DNA of 64,000 nt, from positions 1,922,001-1,986,000 of the forward strand of contig NZ_CP080766.1 of assembly GCF_019602855.1 (NCBI RefSeq), given 5' to 3'. Source of the DNA: Cupriavidus pinatubonensis (lineage in GTDB: Bacteria > Pseudomonadota > Gammaproteobacteria > Burkholderiales > Burkholderiaceae). Every line of letters starts with the position of its first letter. The stretch's first letter is position 1. Made by a program: the position numbers and the translations under genes. This document shows positions 42,855 to 52,073 of this stretch, piece after piece. The notes beneath the pieces were generated by a model. That model was not told the DNA's origin. It saw nothing but the letters and a program-made list of their open reading frames with translations, and did no database searches.

Positions 42855-43562
42855 TCAGTACGTGCAGGCGATGACGCCCCAATGCTGACCGACTGCCCGC
42901 CGGACCGCCAACAAATTAGCCTTCGCCACCGAGGCATCGCGTCCCAGCCGCATCAGCGCCGGCAATTGCCACGGTGCCTTCAATAATCCCACCATGACCG
43001 CACCGACATCGGTGCGCCCATCGCTCCCCATGCCAGCCACTGCCAACGGGGGCACAGCGCGCGTAGCCGGATCGATTACCACGCGGCACGCCGCGAACGG
43101 CAGTCCGTAGTGGCGCGCGACGCGGGCGGCAATGTGGGATTCCATGTCCACGGCCAGTGCCCCGCCGGCATCGCGCAATGCGGCCTTGTCGGCTAGCGTA
43201 ACCACCGCAGTGTCGGAACCGGCGATGACGCCGGATACCGCTTGCGGCAGCGCCTCCTGCAGCGCGGTTACCCAGGCCGGATCGGTCGGGGTCGAGACGC
43301 CGTCCGTTTCATCGCGCACGCTGGTGGCAATGACCACGGCGCCTGGCACAAGCGCTGGATCCAATCCGCCGGCCACGCCGAAACTGATGATGCCCGCGCA
43401 TGCTTTGACGCAGCGTTCAATGGCCACGCCGAGCGCTGTACCGCGCTGGCCGTACACCACTTCGGAATGCTGCCCGCCGGCAATGCGGGCTTCGAAATCC
43501 ATGCCGCAGACAACCAGCACACGAGGTTCGCCATCGGGGCGCGCGATTGCCGCGCCGGTCAC
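42855..43562 (-). CDS. hpnG: Hopanoid-associated nucleoside phosphorylase HpnG
   Basis: A 235-residue member of the purine nucleoside phosphorylase-like family. The active-site features are IISFGVAGGLDPALVPGAVV, VDMESHIAARVA (ribose-binding Glu), and LPFAACRVVIDPATR. In hopanoid loci HpnG removes adenine from adenosylhopane to make ribosylhopane, the first step after HpnH in extending hopanoid side chains. The GTG start at 43562 overlaps the shc stop by 4 bp (GTGA), so the gene is translationally coupled to the cyclase. It ends the hopanoid operon. Confidence 0.88.
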   Translation of the reverse strand: MTGAAIARPDGEPRVLVVCGMDFEARIAGGQHSEVVYGQRGTALGVAIERCVKACAGIISFGVAGGLDPALVPGAVVIATSVRDETDGVSTPTDPAWVTALQEALPQAVSGVIAGSDTAVVTLADKAALRDAGGALAVDMESHIAARVARHYGLPFAACRVVIDPATRAVPPLAVAGMGSDGRTDVGAVMVGLLKAPWQLPALMRLGRDASVAKANLLAVRRAVGQHWGVIACTY

Positions 43563-45580
43563 AGTCCCCACGCCACCTGACGGTTGCCGCTGCGCTCCAG
43601 GTTGCGATAGCGCGCCAGCGCCCACAGCGGGAAGTAACGCGCATAGCCGTGATAGCGCAGGTAGAACACGCGCGGGAATCCTACGGCGGTGAAGCGTGGC
43701 TCGTGCCAGAGGCCGTCGGCTTGCTGCGTGCGCAGCAGGTAGTCGATGCCGCGCGTCACCGCGGGGTGTGCGGCCTGGCCCGCAGCCATCAGCGCGAGCA
43801 ATGCCCAGGCGGTTTGGGAGGCCACGCTCGGTGCCGTTTCGTAGCCACGATATTCGAGCTTGTAGCTGTCGCCGTCTTCGCCCCAGCCGCCATCCGGATT
43901 CTGGATGGCCACGAGCCATTCCGCAGCACGCCGCAGCGGCGGCGCGTCCGGTCCCAGACCCGCGGCGTTGAGCGCGCACAAAGCGCTCCAGGTGCCGTAG
44001 ATGTAGTTGGTACCCCAGCGCCCGAACCAGCTTCCGTCCGGTAACTGCTCGGCGAGCAGGTATTGGAGCGCGCGCGCGGCCGGTTCGCTCTTGTCGGGCG
44101 TGGCGCCGGTCTGGCACAGCATCGACAGGCAGCGCGCCGACACGTCGGCCGTGGGCGGGTCGAGCAAGGCCCCATGGTCCGCAAACGGGATGTTGTTCAG
44201 GTACAGATGCGTGTTCTCGGGCTCGAACGCACCCCAGCCGCCGTTGGCGCTCTGCATGCCGACGATCCATTCAATCGCGCGGGCGGTGGCTTCGGCGTTC
44301 GGATCCGCGCGTCCGGAATGATCCGTACGCGCGGCGCGGTGCATCGCCGCGACTACCACGGCGGTGTCGTCCACGTCGGGGTAATGCGGATTGGCGTACT
44401 GGAACGCCCAGCCGCCCGGGCGCACATCCGGCCGGCGTACCGTCCAGTCGCCGCGCACGTCGAGCACCTGCAACGGGCGCAGCCAGTCCAGCGCGCGCGT
44501 GACGGCGGCGGTAGCGCGCGGCTCCGACGCTTCCAGCAACGCATGCGCAGCCAGCGCGGTATCCCAGACCGGCGACAGGCACGGCTGGCAATAGGCTTCA
44601 TCACCGTGGACCACGAGCAGCTTGTCGATCGAGCGGCGGGCGATGGCGCGGTCCGGATCGTCGGGCGGGACGCCGAGCACGTCGAACATCATCACCGAGT
44701 TCGCCATGGCGGGGAAGATCGCGCCGAGACCGTCTTCGCCGTTGAGCCGTTCGCGCACGAACGCCTTCGCCGCGTCGATGGCGCGGCGGCGCAGGCCGCG
44801 CGGCATGACGTGTTCGGCCGTGCGCAGCAGTACGTCGGCGCCGTGAAACAGCGCGTGCCAGCCCTTATGCTGGTGCGGTGCCCGTGGCGGCAGCCGTACG
44901 GCATCGCGCGAGCCGAGGAACAGTTCGTCGATACCGACCTTGCGCGGATTGCGCGCCTGCGGCCGCAGGCTGTTCAGCACCAGCAGCGGCACGATGACCG
45001 TGCGCGCCCAGTAGGAAACCTTTGACAGGTGGAACGGGAACCACTGCGGCAGCAGCATGATTTCCACCGGCATCATCGGCACGGCCTGCCACGGCATCAC
45101 GCCGTACAGCGCCAGCAGCGTGCGCGTGAAGACGTTGCTGGTTTCCGCGCCGCCCATCGCGAGGATGACCTCGCGCGCGCGCGCCATGTGCGCTGCCTGC
45201 GGATCGTCGCCGGCCATCTTCAGCGCGAAGTAGGCCTTCACGCTGGCGCTGATATCGGAGCGGCCTTCATGGAACAGCGGCCAGCCGCCGTCGGCATTCT
45301 GGATGCGCCGCAGGTAGCGCGCGATGCGGGCTTCCAGCGACAGGTCCGGCGTCTCGCCGAGGTAGTGCACCATGAGCACGTACTCGGCGGGAATGGTGGC
45401 GTCGGCTTCGAGCTCGTAGACCCAGTGCCCGTCGGCATTCTGCTGCGCGAGCAGCGCATCGACCGCGTGGCCGATGCCGGCATCCAGCGGGGACAGGGCC
45501 TCAATGGGGGCCTGTAGGGCCGGCGCCGCGGTCGCGACCGCGGCGCGCGGAGCGGCAAGGACGGCCTCGTTCATCGACAT
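43559..45580 (-). CDS. shc: Squalene-hopene cyclase
   Basis: A 673-residue triterpene cyclase. The catalytic acid motif is DVDDTA near residues 402-407 (DxDDTA), and several QW repeats are visible (QNADGHWVYELEADA, QNADGGWPLF, QSANGGWGAFE, QNPDGGWGED, QADGLWHEPR). It converts squalene to hopene or hopanol in the inner membrane, the committed hopanoid step. Length is in the family range (630-690). It lies 100 bp after hpnD and overlaps hpnG. Hopanoids strengthen membranes against acid and other stresses. Confidence 0.96.
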   Translation of the reverse strand: MSMNEAVLAAPRAAVATAAPALQAPIEALSPLDAGIGHAVDALLAQQNADGHWVYELEADATIPAEYVLMVHYLGETPDLSLEARIARYLRRIQNADGGWPLFHEGRSDISASVKAYFALKMAGDDPQAAHMARAREVILAMGGAETSNVFTRTLLALYGVMPWQAVPMMPVEIMLLPQWFPFHLSKVSYWARTVIVPLLVLNSLRPQARNPRKVGIDELFLGSRDAVRLPPRAPHQHKGWHALFHGADVLLRTAEHVMPRGLRRRAIDAAKAFVRERLNGEDGLGAIFPAMANSVMMFDVLGVPPDDPDRAIARRSIDKLLVVHGDEAYCQPCLSPVWDTALAAHALLEASEPRATAAVTRALDWLRPLQVLDVRGDWTVRRPDVRPGGWAFQYANPHYPDVDDTAVVVAAMHRAARTDHSGRADPNAEATARAIEWIVGMQSANGGWGAFEPENTHLYLNNIPFADHGALLDPPTADVSARCLSMLCQTGATPDKSEPAARALQYLLAEQLPDGSWFGRWGTNYIYGTWSALCALNAAGLGPDAPPLRRAAEWLVAIQNPDGGWGEDGDSYKLEYRGYETAPSVASQTAWALLALMAAGQAAHPAVTRGIDYLLRTQQADGLWHEPRFTAVGFPRVFYLRYHGYARYFPLWALARYRNLERSGNRQVAWGL

Positions 45581-45680
45581 TCAAACTCCTTGTGCGGCAC
45601 GACGCTTGCGTGCCTCGATGATGATGTTCAGGACACCCCCGGACGCGTCGCGCCACAAGGCGGATCCTTTTGCAACATCC

Positions 45681-46547
45681 TCAAACCATGGTGTGCCGCA
45701 GGACGATCCACAGCAACTGCGCACGCGGCACACGCACGCGTGCGCGCGGCGCGCGCCAGCCCCGCGCACGCAGGCGCACGAGCAGGCAGTGGTAGACCTG
45801 CGACATGATGCGCGGGGAGCGCACCACGCGCGACGGGCAGCGCGCCATCACCGCGTCGGCCTGTTCGTAGTGCGCCTGCGCTTCACGCGCGACGGCCGCG
45901 CACGCGGCGTCGATACCGGCATGCGCGATGACTTCCATTGGCGTGGCGTGCTCCAGCCCTTGTACGCCCGCGGCGGCCAGCGCGGGCGCAGGCAGGTAGA
46001 GGCGGCCGATGGCGGCGTCTTCGTCGATATCGCGCAGGATGTTGGTGAGCTGCAGCGCACGCCCGAGATGATGGGCCAGCGCGAGGCCAGGCGCTTCATC
46101 CATGCCGAACACACGAACGGCGAGACGGCCCACCGCGCTCGCGACACGGTCGCAGTACAGGTCCAGCGTGTCGGCATCGGGCGCGCGGATATCGGCGACC
46201 ACGTCCATGGTCATGCCGTCGATCACGTCGAGGAAATCCTGCTGGCGCAGGTGGAAGGCTTCGATCTGTTGCGCCAGCGGCCGCAGCGCGCTTGGGGCCA
46301 TGCCCGCGTAGCACAGGCCGATGTCACGTCGCCATGCGTCCAGGCCGGCCAGGCGCTCGGCATGCGGCGCGTCGCAGTCTGCAATGTCGTCAACGGCGCG
46401 GCAGAACGCGTAGATCTCGAACATGGCCTGCCGCTGCGCTGCTGGCAGGATGCGCATGGCCGCGTGAAATGAACTGCCCGAGGATACGGCCTGCGTGGCC
46501 GCACCGGCGATGGGGGCGTCTGGCGTTGCGATTTGAGTACCGGCCAC
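45681..46547 (-). CDS. hpnD: Presqualene diphosphate synthase HpnD
   Basis: A 288-residue squalene/phytoene synthase family protein that condenses two farnesyl diphosphates. The two Asp-rich motifs are AFCRAVDDIADCD and LTNILRDIDEDAAIGRLYLP. The start MFEIYAFCRAVDD context and length match HpnD of the HpnCDE route to squalene rather than phytoene synthase. The GTG at 46547 is chosen, because GAGGAG lies 4 nt upstream, although the frame is open for 20 residues further. hpnC and hpnE are not in this window. Confidence 0.9.
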   Translation of the reverse strand: MAGTQIATPDAPIAGAATQAVSSGSSFHAAMRILPAAQRQAMFEIYAFCRAVDDIADCDAPHAERLAGLDAWRRDIGLCYAGMAPSALRPLAQQIEAFHLRQQDFLDVIDGMTMDVVADIRAPDADTLDLYCDRVASAVGRLAVRVFGMDEAPGLALAHHLGRALQLTNILRDIDEDAAIGRLYLPAPALAAAGVQGLEHATPMEVIAHAGIDAACAAVAREAQAHYEQADAVMARCPSRVVRSPRIMSQVYHCLLVRLRARGWRAPRARVRVPRAQLLWIVLRHTMV

Positions 46548-46678
46548 GTAACTCCTCGACACGCTTTTTTTGCCGTCGTGCGGCATCGGCGGACCACTGT
46601 GCCGTGCCACGCTGACGGTGGATTGGGGTCGGCCGATTATAGCAACAACCTCGTAACACGCCGCCGGGCTAGAGTGCT

Positions 46679-47272
46679 CTATCGGGAGCGTCCGGAAGGG
46701 GCGGAGGCGGCCTCGCCGGTGCTTGTGCCGCCTGGTACAAACCGCGTGTAAGGCAAGTCGTGGGCGGGGGAGGTGGTGGTCTGGTCGACTACCTTTTCCA
46801 CGTCCGGGACTTCACGCAGCGCATCCATGAACGGCGCCTTGGCGAAGCCCGGGCGCACGCAACCCTGCACCGTCAGCCAGCGGCCGCGCACCGTGATCCA
46901 CAAACTACTGTCCTGCCAGGCCGGCATGGTCGCGGCCAGCGTTCTCAAACGGCGTTGCAGACTTTCGGCGATTTCCTTGTCGTACTGGAAGGCATTGGCG
47001 AGGCGGCAACGGCCTTCGGTCCAGCAGTGGTTGCCTTGTTCGATGCGGTGATGCGCTTCACGTCGCCATTCGGCCTCGCTCACCCGCGGGCCGGCGGGTT
47101 CGGGGCAACCGGCAATGCGCGATGAGATTTGAATGAAGGGATCGTTGCCGTAGTTCGCCATGGCTTCGGCGCGCAGCGATTCCACCGGCAGGAGCAGTGC
47201 GAGAAGAAAGGCGATGCCCCAAATGCAAAGAGCCCCGCATTCGCGAGGCTCTTTGCCGGCAGGCGCGTGCAT
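46679..47272 (-). CDS. Exported BON-domain protein
   Basis: A 197-residue exported protein. The N-terminal ALCIWGIAFLLALLLPVESL is a signal peptide or anchor, and residues 95-170 form a BON-like domain (EIAESLQRRLRTLAATMPAW, then ITVRGRWLTVQGCVRPGFAK and the paired-helix REVPDVEKVVDQ). BON domains bind phospholipid surfaces and occur in OsmY-like envelope stress proteins. Several cysteines (CPEP, CWTE, CRLA, CVRP) may form disulphides. The start at 47272 is uncertain, since its N-terminal codons overlap the hairpin of the cold-shock gene terminator. Confidence 0.7.
   Translation of the reverse strand: MHAPAGKEPRECGALCIWGIAFLLALLLPVESLRAEAMANYGNDPFIQISSRIAGCPEPAGPRVSEAEWRREAHHRIEQGNHCWTEGRCRLANAFQYDKEIAESLQRRLRTLAATMPAWQDSSLWITVRGRWLTVQGCVRPGFAKAPFMDALREVPDVEKVVDQTTTSPAHDLPYTRFVPGGTSTGEAASAPSGRSR
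47225..47256 (-). terminator. Hairpin after cold-shock gene, inside BON gene start
   Basis: GCAAAGAGCC at 47225-47234 pairs with GGCTCTTTGC at 47247-47256 around a loop with further CGC/GCG pairs. It lies about 45 nt after the csp stop, with a weak T-rich exit (CTCTTTGCATTT). It overlaps codons 6-16 of the BON-domain frame. Confidence 0.6.
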
Positions 47273-47300
47273 GGGCGCGCGCCTGCTATGTCCAAACCGG

Positions 47301-47504
47301 TCAGACCGCCTGGATCTTCGTGGCTTGTTCGCCCTTCTGGCCCATCGCCTTGACGTAGCGGACCTTCTGGCCTTCCTTCAACGACTTGAAGCCTGCGCCT
47401 TCAATCGCGGAGAAGTGCGCGAACAGATCGTTCCCGCCTGCGTCCGGGGTGATGAAGCCGAAGCCCTTGGCGTCGTTGAACCACTTAACGGTACCGGTTT
47501 CCAT
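47301..47504 (-). CDS. cspA: Cold-shock protein (CspA family)
   Basis: A 67-residue single cold-shock domain. RNP-1 is KGFGFITP and RNP-2 is DLFAHFSAI, and the start [18 protein letters not shown] is canonical. It binds single-stranded nucleic acid and melts RNA structures at low temperature. An upstream in-frame extension (MKFKVEKD) is unlikely, since the METGTVKW start is invariant. A long 5' region with a strong hairpin lies upstream, as in other cold-shock genes whose leaders control mRNA stability and translation. A terminator hairpin follows about 45 bp downstream. Confidence 0.95.
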   Translation of the reverse strand: METGTVKWFNDAKGFGFITPDAGGNDLFAHFSAIEGAGFKSLKEGQKVRYVKAMGQKGEQATKIQAV

Positions 47505-47566
47505 ATCTTTTTCAACCTTGAATTTCAAATGAGCTTAATTGCCCGCTGTACATCGTGCTCAATGCA

Positions 47567-47600
47567 GGAACCGGGCATGGGTTGGTGAATGCCCAGTTCC
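47567..47600 (-). promoter_or_regulatory. Stem-loop in the cold-shock mRNA leader
   Basis: A 12-bp inverted repeat with one mismatch (47567-47578 and 47589-47600) with a 10-nt loop lies 63-96 bp before the csp ATG. It would fold in the mRNA leader and could act as a temperature-dependent control element. Confidence 0.5.
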
Positions 47601-48461
47601 ACCGCGCATTGTTTATGCCTTTCAAATGTCGGTGGTATGACAAACGAAAAACACCACGGAACGACACACTGAAAGGCGCTGCACATGTGGGATTGCATTC
47701 TGACGAATTTTCCCGGCGTGTCAATCAGGCAAAGCGCCGAATCATGATGAGAGGTTCCGACACGAGATATTAGCGGTTTCTACATCGCCGTCGATTCAGT
47801 GAATTCCCTGAGTTGCGCGCTTTCTGAACCGCTGCGCGTCGTACGCCGGCGTACTGACAGACTTTCCATTTATGCAGATGTGTCAGCCAGCACCGTTGTC
47901 GGGCATAATGTCTGCTTTGTAAGCCATTGTCTTGCCACCGTTTTTACAATTGCTTACTCGTTTTGCGCATACCGCGTTTGGGGGATATCCACCGGGACAG
48001 CGTCGCAAACCAGAAACGGTGACATGAAAATAAGGATATCGCGCGAAAATGCTTAAGGCTGACGCGACGAAACCACTGCGCGCCACGCGGAGGCGGATGT
48101 CACTGGCCGAACGGGGAAACACAGTCGCAATAGCGGCAGCGAGGCCTCGCTTTTCCACGGACAGGGGCACCAGGTTTGTCCGGTCCATCGCCGCCGATTC
48201 CGCAAGTCGTCCATCTCGGTCCGGATACCAGCCGGCGTGATCGCCTGTGCCTGAACGATGGATCCCGTTTGGCACAATTGTTGACAATGTGTTGCGCCGG
48301 GCTGTCATAGCATCCAATTTTTGCCCTCGTTCGGTGCATAGCGCGTCTTGGCGTGGCGGCCGTGCAAGCACTTGTGGCACTAGCGTGGCGCGATCACAAC
48401 ACAAAGTCATGTTGTCCATAGCTACACCGTGGTAGGCTGTCAAGTTATTTTGTGTGACATT
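47601..48461. other. Long intergenic region upstream of exopolysaccharide cluster
   Basis: No convincing gene was found in these 861 bp. The left third would hold the csp promoter. Further right are AT-richer patches, a TTGACA at 48281-48286, a CACAATTGTTGACAATGTG dyad-like stretch at 48273-48291 and an ACAACA/TGTTGT dyad at 48396-48415. These are candidate operator sites for wecB and the genes that follow. AT-richness suggests H-NS control. Confidence 0.4.
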
Positions 48462-49613
48462 ATGAAAATCCTTTCGGTATTTGGCACACGTCCCGAAGCC
48501 ATCAAGATGGCCCCGCTGGTCAAGACACTTGGGGGCAGCGCGGAAATCGACTCCGTCGTCTGTGTGACCGGCCAGCATCAGCAGATGCTGCAGCAGGTCC
48601 TGGACCTGTTCGACATCGTTCCCCAGTACAACCTGGAACTGATGACGCGTAACCAGACGCTCAACGGCCTGAGTTCGCGGCTGCTGGCATCGTTTGACGA
48701 CGTGCTCGAGACGGTGCGTCCCGACAGGATTCTCGTGCATGGCGATACGACCTCGGCCATGGTTTCCGCCCTGGCGGCGTTCCATCGCCGCATCCCGGTG
48801 GGCCATGTCGAGGCAGGTCTGCGGACTGGCGACCTGTCGCAGCCCTGGCCCGAGGAGATGAACCGCCGCACCATTGATGTCTGCGCCGACCTGCTGTTCG
48901 CGCCAACTGAATCTTCACGTCATAACCTGCAGGCCGAAAACCTGGGCGGCCGCATCGTGGTCACTGGTAATACCGTGATCGACGCACTGCTCCAGACGAC
49001 TGGCCGGATCCTCGCAGACCAGCCGTTCCGCGAGCGGCTCGATGCGCATTTCCCGTTTCTTCGCGACGACCGCAAGCTGCTGCTGGTCACGGGCCACCGC
49101 CGGGAGAATTTCGGCACCGGTTTCGCCAATATCTGCGAGGCCCTGGCACAACTGGCGCGGCGCGACGACATCCAGATCGTCTACCCGGTCCACCTCAACC
49201 CCAACGTTCAGGGCCCCGTGCAGGACAAACTGTCGGGCTTGCCCAACGTGCATCTGATCGAGCCGCTCGATTACGCGCTGTTCGTGCGGCTGATGCAGCG
49301 GGCCCACGTCATCCTGACCGATTCCGGTGGCGTGCAGGAAGAAGCCCCGTCGCTGGGCAAGCCCGTGCTGGTGATGCGCAATGTCACCGAGCGTCCCGAG
49401 GCGGTGCATGCCGGGACGGTCAGGCTGGTTGGTACCGAGGTCGCGAGCATCGTGCATTCGGTCACCCACCTTTATGACAATGACGATGCCTGGCGTGCGT
49501 TCTCGCAGCGGCTGAATCCTTACGGCGATGGCCACGCTTCGCAGCGCATCGTGGCGGCGCTCACGGGGGCGCCCATGGGCGAGTTCCTGCACGACCAGCA
49601 GGCGGCGGCGTGA
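48462..49613 (+). CDS. wecB: UDP-N-acetylglucosamine 2-epimerase (non-hydrolysing)
   Basis: A 383-residue enzyme that interconverts UDP-GlcNAc and UDP-ManNAc. The start ILSVFGTRPEAIKMAPLVKT and the HGDTTSAMVSALAAFHRRIP, GHVEAGLRTGDLSQPWPEEM, VTGHRRENFG and LTDSGGVQEEAPSLGKPVLV blocks are diagnostic of the WecB/MnaA family. Its product is the ManNAc donor. It is the first gene of a plus-strand cluster with a processive synthase and deacetylase, so it probably supplies the sugar nucleotide for that polymer. The ATG is only 49 bp after a possible promoter and lacks a clear ribosome site. Confidence 0.92.
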   Translation: MKILSVFGTRPEAIKMAPLVKTLGGSAEIDSVVCVTGQHQQMLQQVLDLFDIVPQYNLELMTRNQTLNGLSSRLLASFDDVLETVRPDRILVHGDTTSAMVSALAAFHRRIPVGHVEAGLRTGDLSQPWPEEMNRRTIDVCADLLFAPTESSRHNLQAENLGGRIVVTGNTVIDALLQTTGRILADQPFRERLDAHFPFLRDDRKLLLVTGHRRENFGTGFANICEALAQLARRDDIQIVYPVHLNPNVQGPVQDKLSGLPNVHLIEPLDYALFVRLMQRAHVILTDSGGVQEEAPSLGKPVLVMRNVTERPEAVHAGTVRLVGTEVASIVHSVTHLYDNDDAWRAFSQRLNPYGDGHASQRIVAALTGAPMGEFLHDQQAAA

Positions 49614-49683
49614 CCGCCATGACGCTTTCCGCTCCGGCCCGCCATGCCCGCCCTGCGGCGCACCACGGGGCGGCCGCATTCTG

Positions 49684-51024
49684 ATGGGAACCATGGACAC
49701 CGTGTCGCTAGTCAACCACGTACTTCTCGCGGCCTCGCTGTGCATCATCGCGCTGCTGGTGATCTACACGGCGCGGCACTACGTGTTCACGCTGAATCGC
49801 CTGTTTGGCCGCCAGCGCCAGCCCTACCTCGATATCGAGCATGGGGTATGGCCGCAGGTCGTGGTCTGCGTCGCCGCGCATAACGAAGAGCGCGTGATCG
49901 CGGATTGCCTGAACGCGCTGCTGGAGGTCGACTATCCGCACGACAGAATGACGATCATGCCGGTCAACGACCGGTCCACAGACGGCACGCGGCAGATCAT
50001 TGACGATATCGCGGCGAAGCATCCGGGCCGCTTCTCGTTGTTTCACCGCACCGAGGGGCGCCCCGGCAAGGCGGCGGCCTTGCGCGACGCGACCGCGCTG
50101 ATCGAGGCCGAGATCATGATCGTGTTCGACGCCGACTACCTGCCCGCGCGTGGCCTGATCAAGCAGCTCGTGGCACCGTTTTTCGATCCGGAGGTCGGCG
50201 CGATCATGGGCCGCGTGGTGCCGGTCAACGCCGGTGCCAACCTGCTGACGCGCCTGCTCGACCTGGAACGCGCGGGCGGCTACCAGGTCGACCAGACCGC
50301 GCGCATGAACCTCGGGCTGGTGCCGCAATACGGCGGCACCGTGGGCGGCATTCGCTGCCGTGCGCTGGCCGAGATTGGGGGCTGGAATATCGACACGCTC
50401 GCCGAAGACACCGATGTCACGTTCCGCCTGCTGCAGCGCGGCTGGAAGACGGTCTATCAGAACCGCTCCGAGTGCTATGAAGAGGTGCCGGAGGTGTGGC
50501 CCGTGCGGGTCCGTCAGATCAGCCGCTGGTCGCGCGGTCACAACCAGGTGATGGTGAACAATATCTGGAAGCTGGTCACGAACCGGCGCATCAGCCTGCG
50601 CGAGCGGGTCGACGGCGCGCTGCTGTTGCTGATCTTCATCATGCCGCCGATCCAGCTGCTCGGCTGGGTGATTGCCGCCATCCTGTTCTACATCGCGGCG
50701 CAGTCGATCGTGTCGGGCTGGGTGTTCCTGACTGCGTTGCTTTGCTATGGCGGGCTGGGCAGCAATGCGGCGTTCTTCGAGATCGCTGCGGCCACCTACC
50801 TCGACGGCCACCGCAACCGCATCCGCCTGTTGCCGCTGAACCTGTTCGGCTTCCTGGTCAGCATGGTGGCGATCTCGCGCGCGGCCCTCACGCAGATCGC
50901 CGACGCATGGCGCAAGCGCGAGCTGGTCTGGGACAAGACCGAACGCTTCCGTACGCCGGTCCCGGGCGCCACCGGCGCCGTGCCGGCAGCCTCCGACACC
51001 AAACCGGGCGGAGAGGCGCGATGA
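49684..51024 (+). CDS. Processive GT2 polysaccharide synthase (QxxRW)
   Basis: A 446-residue membrane glycosyltransferase of family 2. Residues 8-28 are a membrane helix. The catalytic domain shows VCVAAHNEERVIADCLNALL, PVNDRSTDG, FDADYLPARG (DxD region), EDTDVTFRLL (base) and RQISRWSRGHNQ, which contains the QxxRW motif of cellulose, chitin and PNAG synthases. Two or three C-terminal helices form a likely export channel (LLLLIFIMPPIQLLGWVIAA). It probably polymerises and secretes a beta-linked polymer. ATG 49684 and ATG 49693 are both possible. It overlaps the bactofilin gene by 4 bp. Confidence 0.88.
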   Translation: MGTMDTVSLVNHVLLAASLCIIALLVIYTARHYVFTLNRLFGRQRQPYLDIEHGVWPQVVVCVAAHNEERVIADCLNALLEVDYPHDRMTIMPVNDRSTDGTRQIIDDIAAKHPGRFSLFHRTEGRPGKAAALRDATALIEAEIMIVFDADYLPARGLIKQLVAPFFDPEVGAIMGRVVPVNAGANLLTRLLDLERAGGYQVDQTARMNLGLVPQYGGTVGGIRCRALAEIGGWNIDTLAEDTDVTFRLLQRGWKTVYQNRSECYEEVPEVWPVRVRQISRWSRGHNQVMVNNIWKLVTNRRISLRERVDGALLLLIFIMPPIQLLGWVIAAILFYIAAQSIVSGWVFLTALLCYGGLGSNAAFFEIAAATYLDGHRNRIRLLPLNLFGFLVSMVAISRAALTQIADAWRKRELVWDKTERFRTPVPGATGAVPAASDTKPGGEAR

Positions 51025-52064
51025 CGGCAAACTACTTCCTGCTCGCGGGCGCCGTGCTGGGCCTGTTGCTGCTGCCGTTCGTGCCCGCGCTTTCCGAATG
51101 GCTGCGGCCGACCGACTTCGCGCCGCTGCCGATGCGGCGCGACCAGCCGAATAGCCTGACCTTTTTTGCCAACGGCTTCCGCTCGCGCCTGGTGGAGCAG
51201 CATGGTGTGGATCTGGACGCGCTGCGCAGGGCGGGCGACGCCTACGAGATTCCCGTCAGCAAGGCGCTCAGCGTCGGGCGTGATATCCGTACGCTGGAAC
51301 GGGATCAGCAGAAGGCGCTGGCGCGCGCACTGGGCAAGGCCAACCATATCGTGCTGTTCCGCGGCAGCGCGTGGCTCGGGCGGGACAGCCGCGTGCGTGC
51401 CGACCTCTACGTGGAGCGCGATTTCGAGGCCGGCGCCGGTACGCAACTGCGCGCGTGCCTGGCCGAAGGGAACGTACGGCTCGGCGAGAAGGCGGAGGTT
51501 CAGCGCTGGGTGCATGGGCGCCAGGTGCACCTGATGGCGAATTCGCGCGTGGCGGGGCGGGTCACGGCAGAGCACTTTGTCTGCTTCGCCGCGCCGGCAC
51601 GCTTCGAACGGGCCGGTGCGCCATCCGTAGTATTCGGCGATGTCGCCGACACCCCGAAGCCGGTGCCCATGCCGCAGCCGGTGGCTTCGCGCCAGGTGCT
51701 CGACGGCGATGCGGAAATCGGACACGACAGCACGCTCGCGGGCGACTACGTGGTACGCGGGAATTGCCGTGTGACAGGTGAGGTCGCGCTCGAGGGCAGC
51801 ATCAAGAGCCATGGCGATCTGCACGTCGGCGAGGGCGCCCGCGTCATCGGCAGTCTTTCGGCGCGAAAGAACATGGAGATCGGCGCCGGCAGCGCGATTC
51901 TGGGGCCGCTGATCGGCTTCGAGGATATCGTGCTCGGCCCGAATTGCCGGATCGGACGTCCCGATGCGCCGACCACGCTGGTGTGCAACCGCTTGTTCGT
52001 CTCGCCAGGCTGCATCGTTCATGGGGTGATCACCACCCATGAAGGTGCGCGCTTCGCAGCGTAG
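51021..52064 (+). CDS. Membrane-anchored bactofilin-like protein
   Basis: A 347-residue protein. Residues 1-30 include a membrane helix (YFLLAGAVLGLLLLPFVPAL). Residues 120-340 are a right-handed beta-helix of the bactofilin/polymer-forming type (VLFRGSAWLGRDSRVRADLY, VVRGNCRVTGEVALEGSIKS, HGDLHVGEGARVIGSLSARK, MEIGAGSAILGPLIGFEDIV). Bactofilins form filaments that recruit cell-wall or polysaccharide enzymes; here it is fused to a membrane anchor and lies inside the synthase cluster. It overlaps the synthase gene by 4 bp (ATGA), which suggests coupled, equimolar synthesis. Confidence 0.78.
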   Translation: MTANYFLLAGAVLGLLLLPFVPALSEWLRPTDFAPLPMRRDQPNSLTFFANGFRSRLVEQHGVDLDALRRAGDAYEIPVSKALSVGRDIRTLERDQQKALARALGKANHIVLFRGSAWLGRDSRVRADLYVERDFEAGAGTQLRACLAEGNVRLGEKAEVQRWVHGRQVHLMANSRVAGRVTAEHFVCFAAPARFERAGAPSVVFGDVADTPKPVPMPQPVASRQVLDGDAEIGHDSTLAGDYVVRGNCRVTGEVALEGSIKSHGDLHVGEGARVIGSLSARKNMEIGAGSAILGPLIGFEDIVLGPNCRIGRPDAPTTLVCNRLFVSPGCIVHGVITTHEGARFAA

Positions 52065-52073
52065 GAGCAGGCT

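Noticed and set aside
47883..48806. Open minus-strand frame of over 300 residues
   Set aside because: It runs antisense through the 5' part of wecB and the upstream region, shows no family features, and its codon pattern is the shadow of the real gene.
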